Below are positions 34,657 to 43,661 of a stretch of 64,000 bases of DNA, in pieces (position 1 is the stretch's first letter; the number at the start of each line of letters is the position of its first letter). The stretch is from the NCBI GenBank assembly GCA_031292515.1, contig JARLGZ010000076.1:1-64000 (forward strand), written 5' to 3'. Source of the DNA: Puia sp. Lineage in GTDB: Bacteria > Bacteroidota > Bacteroidia > Chitinophagales > Chitinophagaceae. The translations under genes and the position numbers were made by a program. The notes below the pieces were generated by a model. It was given only the letters and a program-made list of their open reading frames with translations. It made no database searches and was not told where the DNA came from.

Positions 34657-35807
34657 TAGCCTCAGATATTCTCAAAGCTGTCCCGGAACTAAAATTCACT
34701 CAAATACAGGCATATTTGCGTAATACCGGTTGGCTGAGGATTGAAACGGCTAAAGCTGAAATTGCATTATTTCAAAAAAATAATGGGGATGATTTTGAAG
34801 AGGTCGTACTACCCCTGAACAAGGATTTTGCTGACTATAAATATAGAATTGTCGACGTTTTGGAATCAATTGCTTCCATCGAAAAAAGGAAGGTTGACCA
34901 GGTATTGACAGATTTAACGCTGCCTCCTGCCGATATTATTCGGTTTAGGGTAATCAATAAAGATACTATCGGCGGAACAATCTCCTTTTTGGAAGGATTC
35001 AATTTGTTGGAAAGCGCAAAAAAGGCATTGTTCACGACTGCGTGCGATATCATACATCCGGAAAAATATCACAAACGTCTGGGTCTAAAAGGAGCACAAC
35101 AATTTATCGAAGAGTGCAGGCTAGGGCAGACAGAAAAAAACAGTTTTTCTGCATCTGTCATCTGCCCCTTTGTCAATCAGACGCCAGACGATAAAGCTCA
35201 ACAGCTAAATATTTTCAACAAAGAAGATGAATTCAAAAGCTCATTTACAAGAAAAGTGACTATAAAAATGATGAAAGCGCTTGAAACTATAAAATCTTCG
35301 ATTGACAGAGGACAAGAAGATAGAATTTCTAATCTCGAGGGCGATGACATGATTAGCGCTAATTTTTTAGAGAGCATTATTGAATTGAACTCCACCAGGG
35401 AAAACACAGAGATTGAAATTATGGCCAATTGGTCCGTATTCGCCCAGGAATTACCGGTTCGATCCAAAGTTATAAAATTCAGCAATGACTACATGCCTGT
35501 CATAGAAACCCTGATTAATAGAATCCGACCCGCAGAGAAAGGCGTCGAGGATATGTTTATCGGGCGAATTTCTCAAACAAAGGCAGATCCGGATCCACAT
35601 ACCAGGAATGAGGGAGAGATCATTTTCAATTACATACAAGGTGATGAGGATAAGGTGTCAAAAGCCAAGGTAATCCTAAACGCTGAAGATTACTTAAAAG
35701 CCTGCGAAGCTCACAAAAACGGGCAAGCGGTGCGGATAAAAGGCAATTTGATCACCATTGGACGATCTAAATTTATTGAAGATCCAAAATTTGAAATAGT
35801 CCCCTAG
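34653..35807 (+). CDS. Unassigned 384-residue partner of the DUF4365 protein
   Basis: The start ATG overlaps the preceding TGA and has GGAGG four bases before it, one of only two clear Shine-Dalgarno sites I noticed in the window. The protein is soluble. An N-terminal part has FTQIQAYLRNTGWLRIE and VVLPLNKDFADYKYRIVDVLESIASIE, then LPPADIIRFRV. A middle part has a helical stretch with QFIEECRLGQTEKNSFSASVICPF, and the C-terminus is beta-rich and OB-like (GEIIFNYIQG, AVRIKGNLITIG). I vaguely recall unnamed proteins with the PL-x-x-DFADY and RLGQTE patterns in other phyla but cannot name a family. AT-rich like its partner, with which it surely forms one unit. Confidence 0.75.
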   Translation: MIASDILKAVPELKFTQIQAYLRNTGWLRIETAKAEIALFQKNNGDDFEEVVLPLNKDFADYKYRIVDVLESIASIEKRKVDQVLTDLTLPPADIIRFRVINKDTIGGTISFLEGFNLLESAKKALFTTACDIIHPEKYHKRLGLKGAQQFIEECRLGQTEKNSFSASVICPFVNQTPDDKAQQLNIFNKEDEFKSSFTRKVTIKMMKALETIKSSIDRGQEDRISNLEGDDMISANFLESIIELNSTRENTEIEIMANWSVFAQELPVRSKVIKFSNDYMPVIETLINRIRPAEKGVEDMFIGRISQTKADPDPHTRNEGEIIFNYIQGDEDKVSKAKVILNAEDYLKACEAHKNGQAVRIKGNLITIGRSKFIEDPKFEIVP

Positions 35808-35856
35808 TATCTGGTTAAATACAATATTGAGGATCACTCCCGCTTTATACCGCCAC

Positions 35857-38613
35857 TCAATCATCATCGACTTTCTTGTTAACTCTCACAAAAGCGCTGC
35901 GCCTGGGTTCGGGTACGACGCTGTTCTCGCCTTTGACGGCTTTCCAGAGGACTTCGTTCAGCTGGGCGTCGGGGACGGCGTCGGCGCGGGAGAGATCGAA
36001 TTGCGCGGACTTACTAGCTGAAGGCGTCCAGACCGTGTTGCGGGCATCGATGTTGACACCGGCGGGGCGGGTGGTATAGGAGGTGGTATCCGGTTGGGGA
36101 GTAAAGCAGCTATACAAGGGGGTGGCAGCTGCGTCATACTGGCTCATCGGCGGCAGTCCGAGAATCAACTCCATCGTGCGCAGGATGGAGGTAGTCGAGT
36201 ACATCGTATGATTGACCGAATGCCGCCGGACATAGGGGCTGATGACATAGGCGGGGCTTCGGTGGGCATCTACATGATCGGGACCGTCCTGGGCGTCATC
36301 TTCGAGGACGAAGATCGCCGATTCCTTCCAGATGGGGCTGTGCGAGAGATACTCGACGAGACGGCCCAGGGCCAGATCGTTGTCTGCTATCTGGGCGATG
36401 GGCGTATACGCTCCTTTTGACAGACCGGCGGTATGATCATTCGGAAGATAGATGGTGCTAAAGCGGGGAAGGTTGCCAGTGTGCAGGAGACTATCGAAAT
36501 CATGCTCAAATATTGATTCCCGATAGACGTCCTGGATATTCAGGTTCCAGCCGGGATATGATTTGCAGTAATTGAGGGAGTCCTTTAGCAGGTCCAGGGT
36601 CGGAAAGCCGTTGTCCATGAATTCACCATAGTTGCGGAAAGGGATGCCTGCGCGCTGGCAATAGTTCCATATAAAACCCATGGTGGGATTGGCTACGGGC
36701 CGGCTTCCATCGAAGTCATAGTTGCCACCCCGGCCGGCATAGTTGTAGGGCCAGTTCTTTTCTACAAAATCGGTAGCATAACCCGCCATCGACCAGTTGT
36801 GTCCGTCGGCGCTGACTTCCGCATCGACATAGAAATTATCCAGCAGCACGAAATCTTCCGTGATAGCATGGGCATTGGGCGTAATCTTGCGGCCGAAAAG
36901 GCAAAGGCTGGTATCACCATTGCCACCGGCCCTATCACCCAGCACCTGGTCATAGGTGCGGTTTTCCTTTAATACATAGAATACATATTTTATCGGTGAC
37001 GCCCCGCCTGTCTTTTGGGGGATGGGATTGCCGGCATCGGGATGCGCCGTCTGCTCTTTCCCGCTGGAATAAGGCGTGTTGGCATATACCTGGCGGGTAT
37101 AATGCGCCAGGACTTCCGCACGGGGTGCGGGAATCACGGAGAGCGTCCCTTTCAGCATACTCCCGATATATTGATCACGGTTGCCTCCGCTCTTCTTATA
37201 GGCATTGCTGTGCCGACGCTCTCCCGGATTGGGCTCACCCGGATTTGGCAGGGAAGACAGGCCCTTCCCATTGGTGACGAGGATATTCCGGCCCCGGATT
37301 CGTACACAGGTAGGATACCAGCCGACCGGGATAAACCCGAGGGAATGGCTATGACCCGGCTCGGACACATCGAAGACGGCGAGATAGTTGTTGTCGGCGT
37401 TGGCGATATAGAGTGTCTTACCGCCCGGCGCCAGGCATACGCTGTTGGTAGTCGAACCGATGGGGGCATCGGGGGAAAGCGCTGTATTCAGTGTTTCCAC
37501 CACTTTGTATCCCGCTGTCTTCTCTTCCGCTGTCTTATCTCCGGCCGCCTTCTCTCCGGCTGCCTTCTCTCCGGCTGTCTTGTCTTCTGCTTTCTTCTCC
37601 CCAACTACCGTCCCTTCTACTGTCTTCTCCACTGCTGTCTTCCCTCCCGCTGTCTTGTCTTCCGCTGTTCGGGGTCCTGCTATGCTGATGACGGAAACAG
37701 TATTGGAGCTGGCATTGGCAACATAGAGCCATCGGCCGTCGCCGGTGATCGCCATATCGGTAGGATGATCGCCGGTCGCCACGGAATCTTTCAGGGTATC
37801 GTTTTGCGTGTCATAGACCCAAACCTTCCGGCCGCCCCAGGCAGATATATAGAGTTCCCTCTTCACCGGGTTGAGCAGACAGGTATAGGCTTCGGCGCCA
37901 AGCGGAATCCTGGAGAGCGGCTTCCCGGTTTGGGTATTGCAGATATAGAGGGCGTCATCCTCTTTTGTCACTACGTAGAGCCGGTCATGCGCTTCGTCGA
38001 GCGCCAGCCCTGTCGGACTGATCTTATCGGCGGGCCAGGGGCGGCCGAGCAGGATCGTGTCTTTGCTGACCAGCGAGTCGCCCGCGAGAAGATAACGGAT
38101 CACGATGTCATCGTTGCCGCCGGAGGCATAGAGCCAGGGGTGTTTTTTGCTGAAGGCCAGTCCCAGCCAGGCTGTGCGGATAGGCTTTGAGGAGACCACC
38201 CGGCGCCGTTTCAGGTCGATCAGATCGATCGTCTGGTGACCATTGCCGTTGTTGGTGACGGCCAGGTGGACACCGTCGGGGGCCAGGGCCATGTTGAGCG
38301 GAAGGTCCGAGCTGAGCGGGATGGAGCCGCCGGCAGGAGAAAGAAACCAGCCATTGGGCAGTTGGGTCCGGGCGCCTTCGGAAGAGGTTGCCGGGCCGGG
38401 GACGATAACCGGGACAGAGCCGGAGCCGGGCACCGCCGCTACGGGAATGGCGGGAGGCTGGGCATTCGTGGGTGGCTGGTCGTGCGTGAGAGGCTGCAGA
38501 TGCGTGGGAGACTGGGCATGCAGCGTGGAGAAAAAAAGTGGAGAAAAAAAGAAAAGCCCGGATAGGACCCCGAAGGTCCGCCAGGCTTTATTGTGCGTAT
38601 TTAGTTGTAACAT
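35857..38613 (-). CDS. Beta-propeller/phosphoesterase fusion, secreted
   Basis: I choose the start at 38613 (MLQLNTHNKAWR) because it gives a signal peptide ending at LHAQ; the open frame begins 53 codons earlier. The 918 residues have two parts. About 60-500 is a YVTN/YncE-like beta-propeller (LALDEAHDRLYVVTKEDDALYICN, DMAITGDGRWLYVANASSNTVSVI). About 540-870 is a phosphoesterase of the alkaline-phosphatase superfamily (YVLKENRTYDQVLGD, LPNDHTAG, VLEDDAQDGPDHVDAHRSPAYVISPYV), probably a phosphodiesterase or phospholipase C-like hydrolase. A run of KTAGE/KAAGE repeats (about 311-370) sits in a propeller loop. It follows SusD 1 by 55 bases, so it belongs to that operon and probably acts with the SusC/SusD importer on a phosphorylated substrate. 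Confidence 0.88.
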   Translation of the reverse strand: MLQLNTHNKAWRTFGVLSGLFFFSPLFFSTLHAQSPTHLQPLTHDQPPTNAQPPAIPVAAVPGSGSVPVIVPGPATSSEGARTQLPNGWFLSPAGGSIPLSSDLPLNMALAPDGVHLAVTNNGNGHQTIDLIDLKRRRVVSSKPIRTAWLGLAFSKKHPWLYASGGNDDIVIRYLLAGDSLVSKDTILLGRPWPADKISPTGLALDEAHDRLYVVTKEDDALYICNTQTGKPLSRIPLGAEAYTCLLNPVKRELYISAWGGRKVWVYDTQNDTLKDSVATGDHPTDMAITGDGRWLYVANASSNTVSVISIAGPRTAEDKTAGGKTAVEKTVEGTVVGEKKAEDKTAGEKAAGEKAAGDKTAEEKTAGYKVVETLNTALSPDAPIGSTTNSVCLAPGGKTLYIANADNNYLAVFDVSEPGHSHSLGFIPVGWYPTCVRIRGRNILVTNGKGLSSLPNPGEPNPGERRHSNAYKKSGGNRDQYIGSMLKGTLSVIPAPRAEVLAHYTRQVYANTPYSSGKEQTAHPDAGNPIPQKTGGASPIKYVFYVLKENRTYDQVLGDRAGGNGDTSLCLFGRKITPNAHAITEDFVLLDNFYVDAEVSADGHNWSMAGYATDFVEKNWPYNYAGRGGNYDFDGSRPVANPTMGFIWNYCQRAGIPFRNYGEFMDNGFPTLDLLKDSLNYCKSYPGWNLNIQDVYRESIFEHDFDSLLHTGNLPRFSTIYLPNDHTAGLSKGAYTPIAQIADNDLALGRLVEYLSHSPIWKESAIFVLEDDAQDGPDHVDAHRSPAYVISPYVRRHSVNHTMYSTTSILRTMELILGLPPMSQYDAAATPLYSCFTPQPDTTSYTTRPAGVNIDARNTVWTPSASKSAQFDLSRADAVPDAQLNEVLWKAVKGENSVVPEPRRSAFVRVNKKVDDD

Positions 38614-38668
38614 CTGGTACAATATATTGAGCAAGTTTACGATTTTTCGGATCATTCCGGCTGAAAGA

Positions 38669-40162
38669 TCATTGCGGCTGAAGCATCCACATAACGCCGT
38701 TGATATTGTCATTGCCGCCGTACTGGCTCGTGACGGCCGCGTCGACATTCGTGCTGTTGTTATTGTATTCACTGGTCGGGTACATCCATCTCCTGGGGAC
38801 CTGGCCGTTGTTCAGGATCCCGCCGCCGCTGGTCTCGAAAACCGGAATGCCCGTCCTGCGCTGGTTATAGAAAGGCTCCCAGCCGGTGTTCATGAACATG
38901 GAGATGTATTTCTGGGTGAGGATCTGCTGAAGCCCGGTGCCCGACTGAAGCTGTACGGAGGGCTGCGCCAGGTAGGCCTGGATCTGTCCATCCGTATAAC
39001 TGTTCCCCTGGTAATTGGAGAAATCGAGGGCGGCCTGCACCCCATTCATATAATAACTGGCTGCGGAACCGCCGATCCATCCGCGGATGACGGCTTCGGC
39101 CAGGGTGAATTCCTGTTCGGCATAACCGATGGCGATGCTGGGTTCGTTGATGGGATCATATGCGTATCGGTTATTGATGGCCGAAGCGAGACCGTTTGAG
39201 ACGGCGTTCACATTATCCGACAAAGGAGCGCTGCCCGGAACACCGCTATACGCGTTGAAATCCCCGACAGGCAAACCGGAAGCGGTAGTCGGCTTGCCGA
39301 AAGTGAATAGCCTGGGATCCCGCAACCCCTTGAGCAGGTGAACGAAACTGCTGTCCATATAGAAGTCCGTCTTCAGGCTGTTGTCATTGTAATATGGATA
39401 GTAGTTGCCACTGAGATTGTAATATTTCAGTTCCGCGTTGTCGTCGTTGGAAGCAAAAAGCGGGTATTTGCCCGGGTTGGAAACGATATTATTGAAATGC
39501 TGCTGAACCTGGAGCTGCGCATCCCCGGTCTTGAGGGACAGGCTCATCAGGACGCGAAGCGAAAAGGCATTGATGGCTTTTTTCCATTTGGTGACATCGC
39601 CGCTATAGATGATATCGCCGTTGATGGCGCTTCCCGCGTTCAGGGAATCATTGACCGTTTCCAGGTCGTTGAGAACCTGGAGATAAATGGATTCCTGGCT
39701 GTCATAAGCCGGCATCAGGGCCGCGGGAGACTGGTCCCCGCTCATCGCCTGCTCGGCCTTGGAGAAGGGAACATCACCAAAGGTCTCGGTGAGCTGAACG
39801 ATATAGTAGTCCGTCAGGAACTTTCCGAGGTAATAATAGTTGAGCTGGCTGGTGCGGATCGCCTCCTGTTGCATCTTCACGACCTGCGAGATATTGCTGT
39901 AAGGGGTGAACTCGCTGCGCGTCCAGCCGTAATACTGGGACAGGCTGGACCCTTCCGTATAGATGAGGTAACGACTCGCCAGCGCCGCATCGGTGGAGAT
40001 GGTGGCAAAAGCCGTCTGCTCGATATTGGTCAGCTCCAGGGAAGGATCGGCCTGCGTGGGCTGGTTGGGGTTGGTCTGATAGTCCTCGAACTTCTTGCAG
40101 CTTGTCAGCAAGGTGAGCCCGGCGGCAAACATGATAAAGAGTAGTTCCCGTAATTGTTTCAT
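38669..40162 (-). CDS. SusD/RagB-type lipoprotein (pair 1)
   Basis: A 497-residue surface lipoprotein with Cys22 (LTLLTSC) as acylation site. The family pattern is clear: CKKFEDYQTNPNQPT, then LGKFLTDYYIVQLTETFGDVPFSKAEQ, KWKKAINAFSLRVLMSLS, and the C-terminal GYAEQEFTLAEAVIRGWI with KYISMFMNTGWEPFYNQRRTGIP. It is the SusD-like_2 type with tetratricopeptide-like helices. SusD binds substrate at the cell surface and caps the TonB-dependent SusC barrel, encoded 79 bases upstream. The downstream phosphoesterase fusion suggests a phosphate-containing ligand. Confidence 0.93.
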   Translation of the reverse strand: MKQLRELLFIMFAAGLTLLTSCKKFEDYQTNPNQPTQADPSLELTNIEQTAFATISTDAALASRYLIYTEGSSLSQYYGWTRSEFTPYSNISQVVKMQQEAIRTSQLNYYYLGKFLTDYYIVQLTETFGDVPFSKAEQAMSGDQSPAALMPAYDSQESIYLQVLNDLETVNDSLNAGSAINGDIIYSGDVTKWKKAINAFSLRVLMSLSLKTGDAQLQVQQHFNNIVSNPGKYPLFASNDDNAELKYYNLSGNYYPYYNDNSLKTDFYMDSSFVHLLKGLRDPRLFTFGKPTTASGLPVGDFNAYSGVPGSAPLSDNVNAVSNGLASAINNRYAYDPINEPSIAIGYAEQEFTLAEAVIRGWIGGSAASYYMNGVQAALDFSNYQGNSYTDGQIQAYLAQPSVQLQSGTGLQQILTQKYISMFMNTGWEPFYNQRRTGIPVFETSGGGILNNGQVPRRWMYPTSEYNNNSTNVDAAVTSQYGGNDNINGVMWMLQPQ

Positions 40163-40241
40163 ATAATGCGTTTTGAGGAATTAGAATGGAAATTCAGAAT
40201 AGAATGAGCATTCGGAATGAGAATGGGCATTCAGGGTGGAA

Positions 40242-43200
40242 TTAAAACTTAAGATTGATATTGATTCCATAGCTTCTGAGAGACGGCGTCTGCAGGTTAT
40301 CCGCCAGGGCATCGGGATCGACATTCGGCACTTTCGCGAATATCAGCAGGTTGTTCCCGATAAAGGAAACGGACCCGGCCTGGAAGGCCTTTTTGTCGCC
40401 CAGCCATCTCCTCGGGAAATTATAGGTCAGCGACAATTCACGCAGTTTTATATAAGTGCCTTTGTAATAGAAGTAATGATTATCCGCTTCATCGCCACCG
40501 GTGGATGTCATGAAGGAGACATAGTTGACGCCCGTGGTATTGGGAGTATATTTCCGGTCATCGGTGAGCACATTGCCGTGGTTGTCATAGGTGGCATTGC
40601 CCGAAAGCACCGTGACCCCTTTGCCGACATAGGTATTTTCGCCGAGATAGGCTTCGTCCCGGAAGTGATTGACGGTATAAGGAGAGGAGCCGCCCCACCA
40701 CATCTTCTCGTTGGTGGAGGAATAGATCAGGCCTCCCAGGCGGCCGTCCAATGAAATATTGAGTGTAAAGCTTTTATACGTGAAGGAGTTCTGCCAGCCG
40801 TAGATCCACTTCGGATCGGAATAACCTACCGAACGCTGATAGGGATCGGCTACCGGCAACCCGTCCGGACCATAGATGACCTGGCCGGTCGCCGAGCTCT
40901 GATAGACGGATGTGTAAATCCTGTCTCTCCGGTCGCCCACTTTCAGACTACCTTCATAGCCATCGGTGCTATAAGTCGACCTGGTCAGCCAGACATGGTT
41001 ATTGCTGAAGTTGAAACCGGTCGTCCATTTGAAATGCGCCGTCTGTATGGGAGAGCCGCTCAGCGTAAACTCCCAGCCCTTTCTCACATAATCATCCGCG
41101 TTGACCAGGATCGTCTGGTATCCGCTGGCATTGGAGACGGCCAGGTTGGCGAAGTTGTTGAACTCCAGGTTCCGGAAATAGGTTCCATCGAAATTGATCC
41201 GGTTCCTGAACAGTCCGAGGGCCAGACCGGTCTCCCAGGACCGGGTCGTAGAGGGCGTCAGGTTCGGGGAGATCGAAGAACTGCTCCAGGTGAGGGAGGG
41301 CACATTATCCCAGCGGGCGCCAATCCCATAGGTCTGGATCGCGGCATAGGGATTGGTGGCGCTGATATTACCGCTATTGACCTGCGATAAGGAACCGCGG
41401 ACTTTCAGGAAAGAGATCGGATCCGGCATCCGCAACACGTCGGACAGCACCGCGGATGCGCTGGCAGAGGGATAAAAGAAGGAATTGTTCCTGACCGGCA
41501 GGGTGGATACCCAGTCATTCCTTCCTGTCACCGAGAGGTAGATGAAATGATACAATTCCAGGTCCGCCGCCCCATACAGGCTTTCGATCTGTTTCTCATT
41601 GAGCGTATTGAGGCTATAAAGAGGGTTGGTGGAGTTGGAAAGGTTATAAAAGCCCGGAATGGTCAGGCCATCGGTATGGGAATAAAGAGACTTGTAATTG
41701 CTGTACTGGTTGGAACCACCGGCTTTGACATTGAGCGAGACATTTTTGCCGAAACTGTGTTTGTAGTTCACGATAAAGTCGGAGGTGATATCGAAATAGC
41801 TCGACTTGGTATCAAAATAATTGCCCGGCGAAATATAACTATAGGCGATATAGCTGACCGGCTCCTGGGTGGTCTGGTCGATATTATTCGAGTTGATCCC
41901 GGTACGGGCCTTGACGCTGAAGGAAGGAGAAATATCGTAATTGAGGCTGAAAGAGCCGAAGGTATTGTCCTTCCGGTAGCCGTTCAGGTATTGATAGGCG
42001 ACAAAGTAAGGGTTGTTATACCAGGAATTGTTATAATTATACTGTTGGACGTTCTCTTTTCCCTTGACCCAGTAGTTGCGCAGATCCCGGACGTCTACAT
42101 CGGCGCCTGTCCATAACAACAGGTTATAAAGGATGTTCTGGGGGCCGTACCCAACGGTCGGGTAATTGTTGGTGAACTCCCTGTTCCAGGTGACGCGGGC
42201 ATCGAGGCTGAGCTTGCGGGTCAGGTTATAATTACCGGCGACGGAAAAAGAAGCATTCTGCAGATTCGTATTCGGCATGGTCCCTTTCTGGTCGATATCG
42301 GCGACCGACACACGGAGAGTCCCCTTGTCGCCGCCCCAGTAAGCCGAGACATTGTTGGTGGCAAGGACGCCGTTCTGGAAAAAGTTCTTCAGGTTGTTCT
42401 TTCCTCTCGATATAAAGGGTAGCGGAACCAGTTTGCCGGTGACCGGGTCGACCGGGCTGTTATACTGGGTCGTCTCAAAATAGCCGCTCGGCGTCGAAGG
42501 GTCTTTCCGATCGAGTTTGGGTCCCCAGATCCATCCGCCTCCTTCCGTGCCGGAGCCGGAGCCGTCGACATAGGCGTAGACCCCGTCATAGCCATCCCCA
42601 TACTGGGTCTGTACCTTGGGGAGCCGGAGATACCCGGTCTGCACCATCGTGGAGGAGTTTATATCGATCCCCGATCTCCCTTTCTTCCCTCTCTTGGTGG
42701 TATAGAGGATGGCCCCGTTCTTCCCGATCGACCCGTACAGGGCCGCCGCGGAGGTTCCCTTCAACACCGATACGCTCTCGATATCGTCGGCATTGATCTT
42801 AAAGACATCGCCTTCTAGGTCCGGTATCCCGTCGATGACAAATAAAGGCGCCTGTCCCCGGAGCGAGACCGTGGGGGCCTGAAAGAAATCCGTCGTATTG
42901 GCAATGTCGAGCCCGGCGACCTTACCCGTTAGGGCGCTTGCGACCGTGGGGGACTTGACTTTTTCCATCGTCTCCCCGCTGACCTGCTGGACGGCATATC
43001 CCAAAGATTTGGCTTCTTTCTTGATCCCGAGCGCCGTGACGACGACCTCGTTCAATTGGGTCGTCTGCAAATAAATATTCACGCGGTGGCTCCCGTTTAC
43101 CCGCACTTCCTGCGGCGAATACCCCGAAAAAGAAAAGATGAGTACGGCATTTTCGGCGGTCTGGATGGAATAGAGACCTTCCTTATCGGTCGTCGTTCCC

Positions 43201-43349
43201 CCCGGTGAACCCTTCACCAGGATGGAAACGCCAGACAGCGCAGTGCTGTCGATTCCGGATCTAACGGTGCCGATGATAGCGGTTTTTTGCGAAAACCCGG
43301 CACAATACAACGCCATGAAGCATGCGATGGCGAAAGCAGCCTTTTTCAT
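40242..43349 (-). CDS. SusC/RagA-type TonB-dependent transporter (pair 1)
   Basis: I choose the start at 43349, MKKAAFAIACFMALYC, which gives a good signal peptide; the frame is open 50 codons further up but that part is not protein-like. The 1035 residues hold a carboxypeptidase-regulatory-like domain (GTVRSGIDSTALSGVSILVKG), an STN-free plug with the SusC signature (VVVTALGIKKEAKSLGYAVQQV, LRGQAPLFVIDGIPD, LKGTSAAALYGSIGKNGAI), and a 22-strand barrel ending in NLKF. It forms the outer-membrane pump with SusD 1. It is divergent from a TetR regulator with a palindromic operator between. Confidence 0.94.
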   Translation of the reverse strand: MKKAAFAIACFMALYCAGFSQKTAIIGTVRSGIDSTALSGVSILVKGSPGGTTTDKEGLYSIQTAENAVLIFSFSGYSPQEVRVNGSHRVNIYLQTTQLNEVVVTALGIKKEAKSLGYAVQQVSGETMEKVKSPTVASALTGKVAGLDIANTTDFFQAPTVSLRGQAPLFVIDGIPDLEGDVFKINADDIESVSVLKGTSAAALYGSIGKNGAILYTTKRGKKGRSGIDINSSTMVQTGYLRLPKVQTQYGDGYDGVYAYVDGSGSGTEGGGWIWGPKLDRKDPSTPSGYFETTQYNSPVDPVTGKLVPLPFISRGKNNLKNFFQNGVLATNNVSAYWGGDKGTLRVSVADIDQKGTMPNTNLQNASFSVAGNYNLTRKLSLDARVTWNREFTNNYPTVGYGPQNILYNLLLWTGADVDVRDLRNYWVKGKENVQQYNYNNSWYNNPYFVAYQYLNGYRKDNTFGSFSLNYDISPSFSVKARTGINSNNIDQTTQEPVSYIAYSYISPGNYFDTKSSYFDITSDFIVNYKHSFGKNVSLNVKAGGSNQYSNYKSLYSHTDGLTIPGFYNLSNSTNPLYSLNTLNEKQIESLYGAADLELYHFIYLSVTGRNDWVSTLPVRNNSFFYPSASASAVLSDVLRMPDPISFLKVRGSLSQVNSGNISATNPYAAIQTYGIGARWDNVPSLTWSSSSISPNLTPSTTRSWETGLALGLFRNRINFDGTYFRNLEFNNFANLAVSNASGYQTILVNADDYVRKGWEFTLSGSPIQTAHFKWTTGFNFSNNHVWLTRSTYSTDGYEGSLKVGDRRDRIYTSVYQSSATGQVIYGPDGLPVADPYQRSVGYSDPKWIYGWQNSFTYKSFTLNISLDGRLGGLIYSSTNEKMWWGGSSPYTVNHFRDEAYLGENTYVGKGVTVLSGNATYDNHGNVLTDDRKYTPNTTGVNYVSFMTSTGGDEADNHYFYYKGTYIKLRELSLTYNFPRRWLGDKKAFQAGSVSFIGNNLLIFAKVPNVDPDALADNLQTPSLRSYGININLKF

Positions 43350-43486
43350 ATCAGAAAATGTTTTGATTAAAAATGTTACCGGACAGGGAGGGCCCTGCCT
43401 TCGGAATAACCCGTGCAACCCGGAGCTGCCGGACTTTTTTCGACACCGCAAATATGGCAAATTATCGAACGCAAAAAATGATTTAT

Positions 43487-43504
43487 ATTGAATGAACATT
43501 CAAT
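43487..43504. promoter_or_regulatory. Perfect palindrome, likely TetR operator
   Basis: ATTGAATGAACATTCAAT has eight-base perfect arms around AA. It sits in the 312-base gap between the divergent SusC 1 and TetR genes, 138 bases before the SusC start and 158 before the TetR start. Size and symmetry are typical of TetR-family sites. The rest of the gap holds promoter elements and no gene. Confidence 0.65.
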
Positions 43505-43601
43505 TAATTTAAAGTTAATGAAAACTTCACCATAAGATAACTTCGCGTCTTCCTCCCGAAGGCATGCGGATGGATCGGGCCGTAGAAAAGCACCGGGCAT
43601 A

Positions 43602-43635
43602 TTTGCCATATATAATAACTTAAACTTTATATTTG
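43602..43635 (+). promoter_or_regulatory. Promoter of the TetR gene
   Basis: TTTG (43602-43605), 22 bases, TATATTTG (43628-43635). The -7 element is a perfect match to TAnnTTTG. It is 26 bases before the ATG at 43662. Confidence 0.6.
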
Positions 43636-43661
43636 CCTGCAAACCTATACTGACAAACTAC

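Noticed and set aside
34078-35807. Assignment of the AT-rich pair to a known defence system such as Gabija or a restriction-modification system
   Set aside because: There is no methyltransferase, helicase or OLD-type ATPase motif; only a small nuclease-like protein and an unassigned partner.
37015-38190. A 391-codon plus-strand frame
   Set aside because: It is antisense to the propeller/phosphoesterase gene; part of it is only the complement of the repeat expansion.
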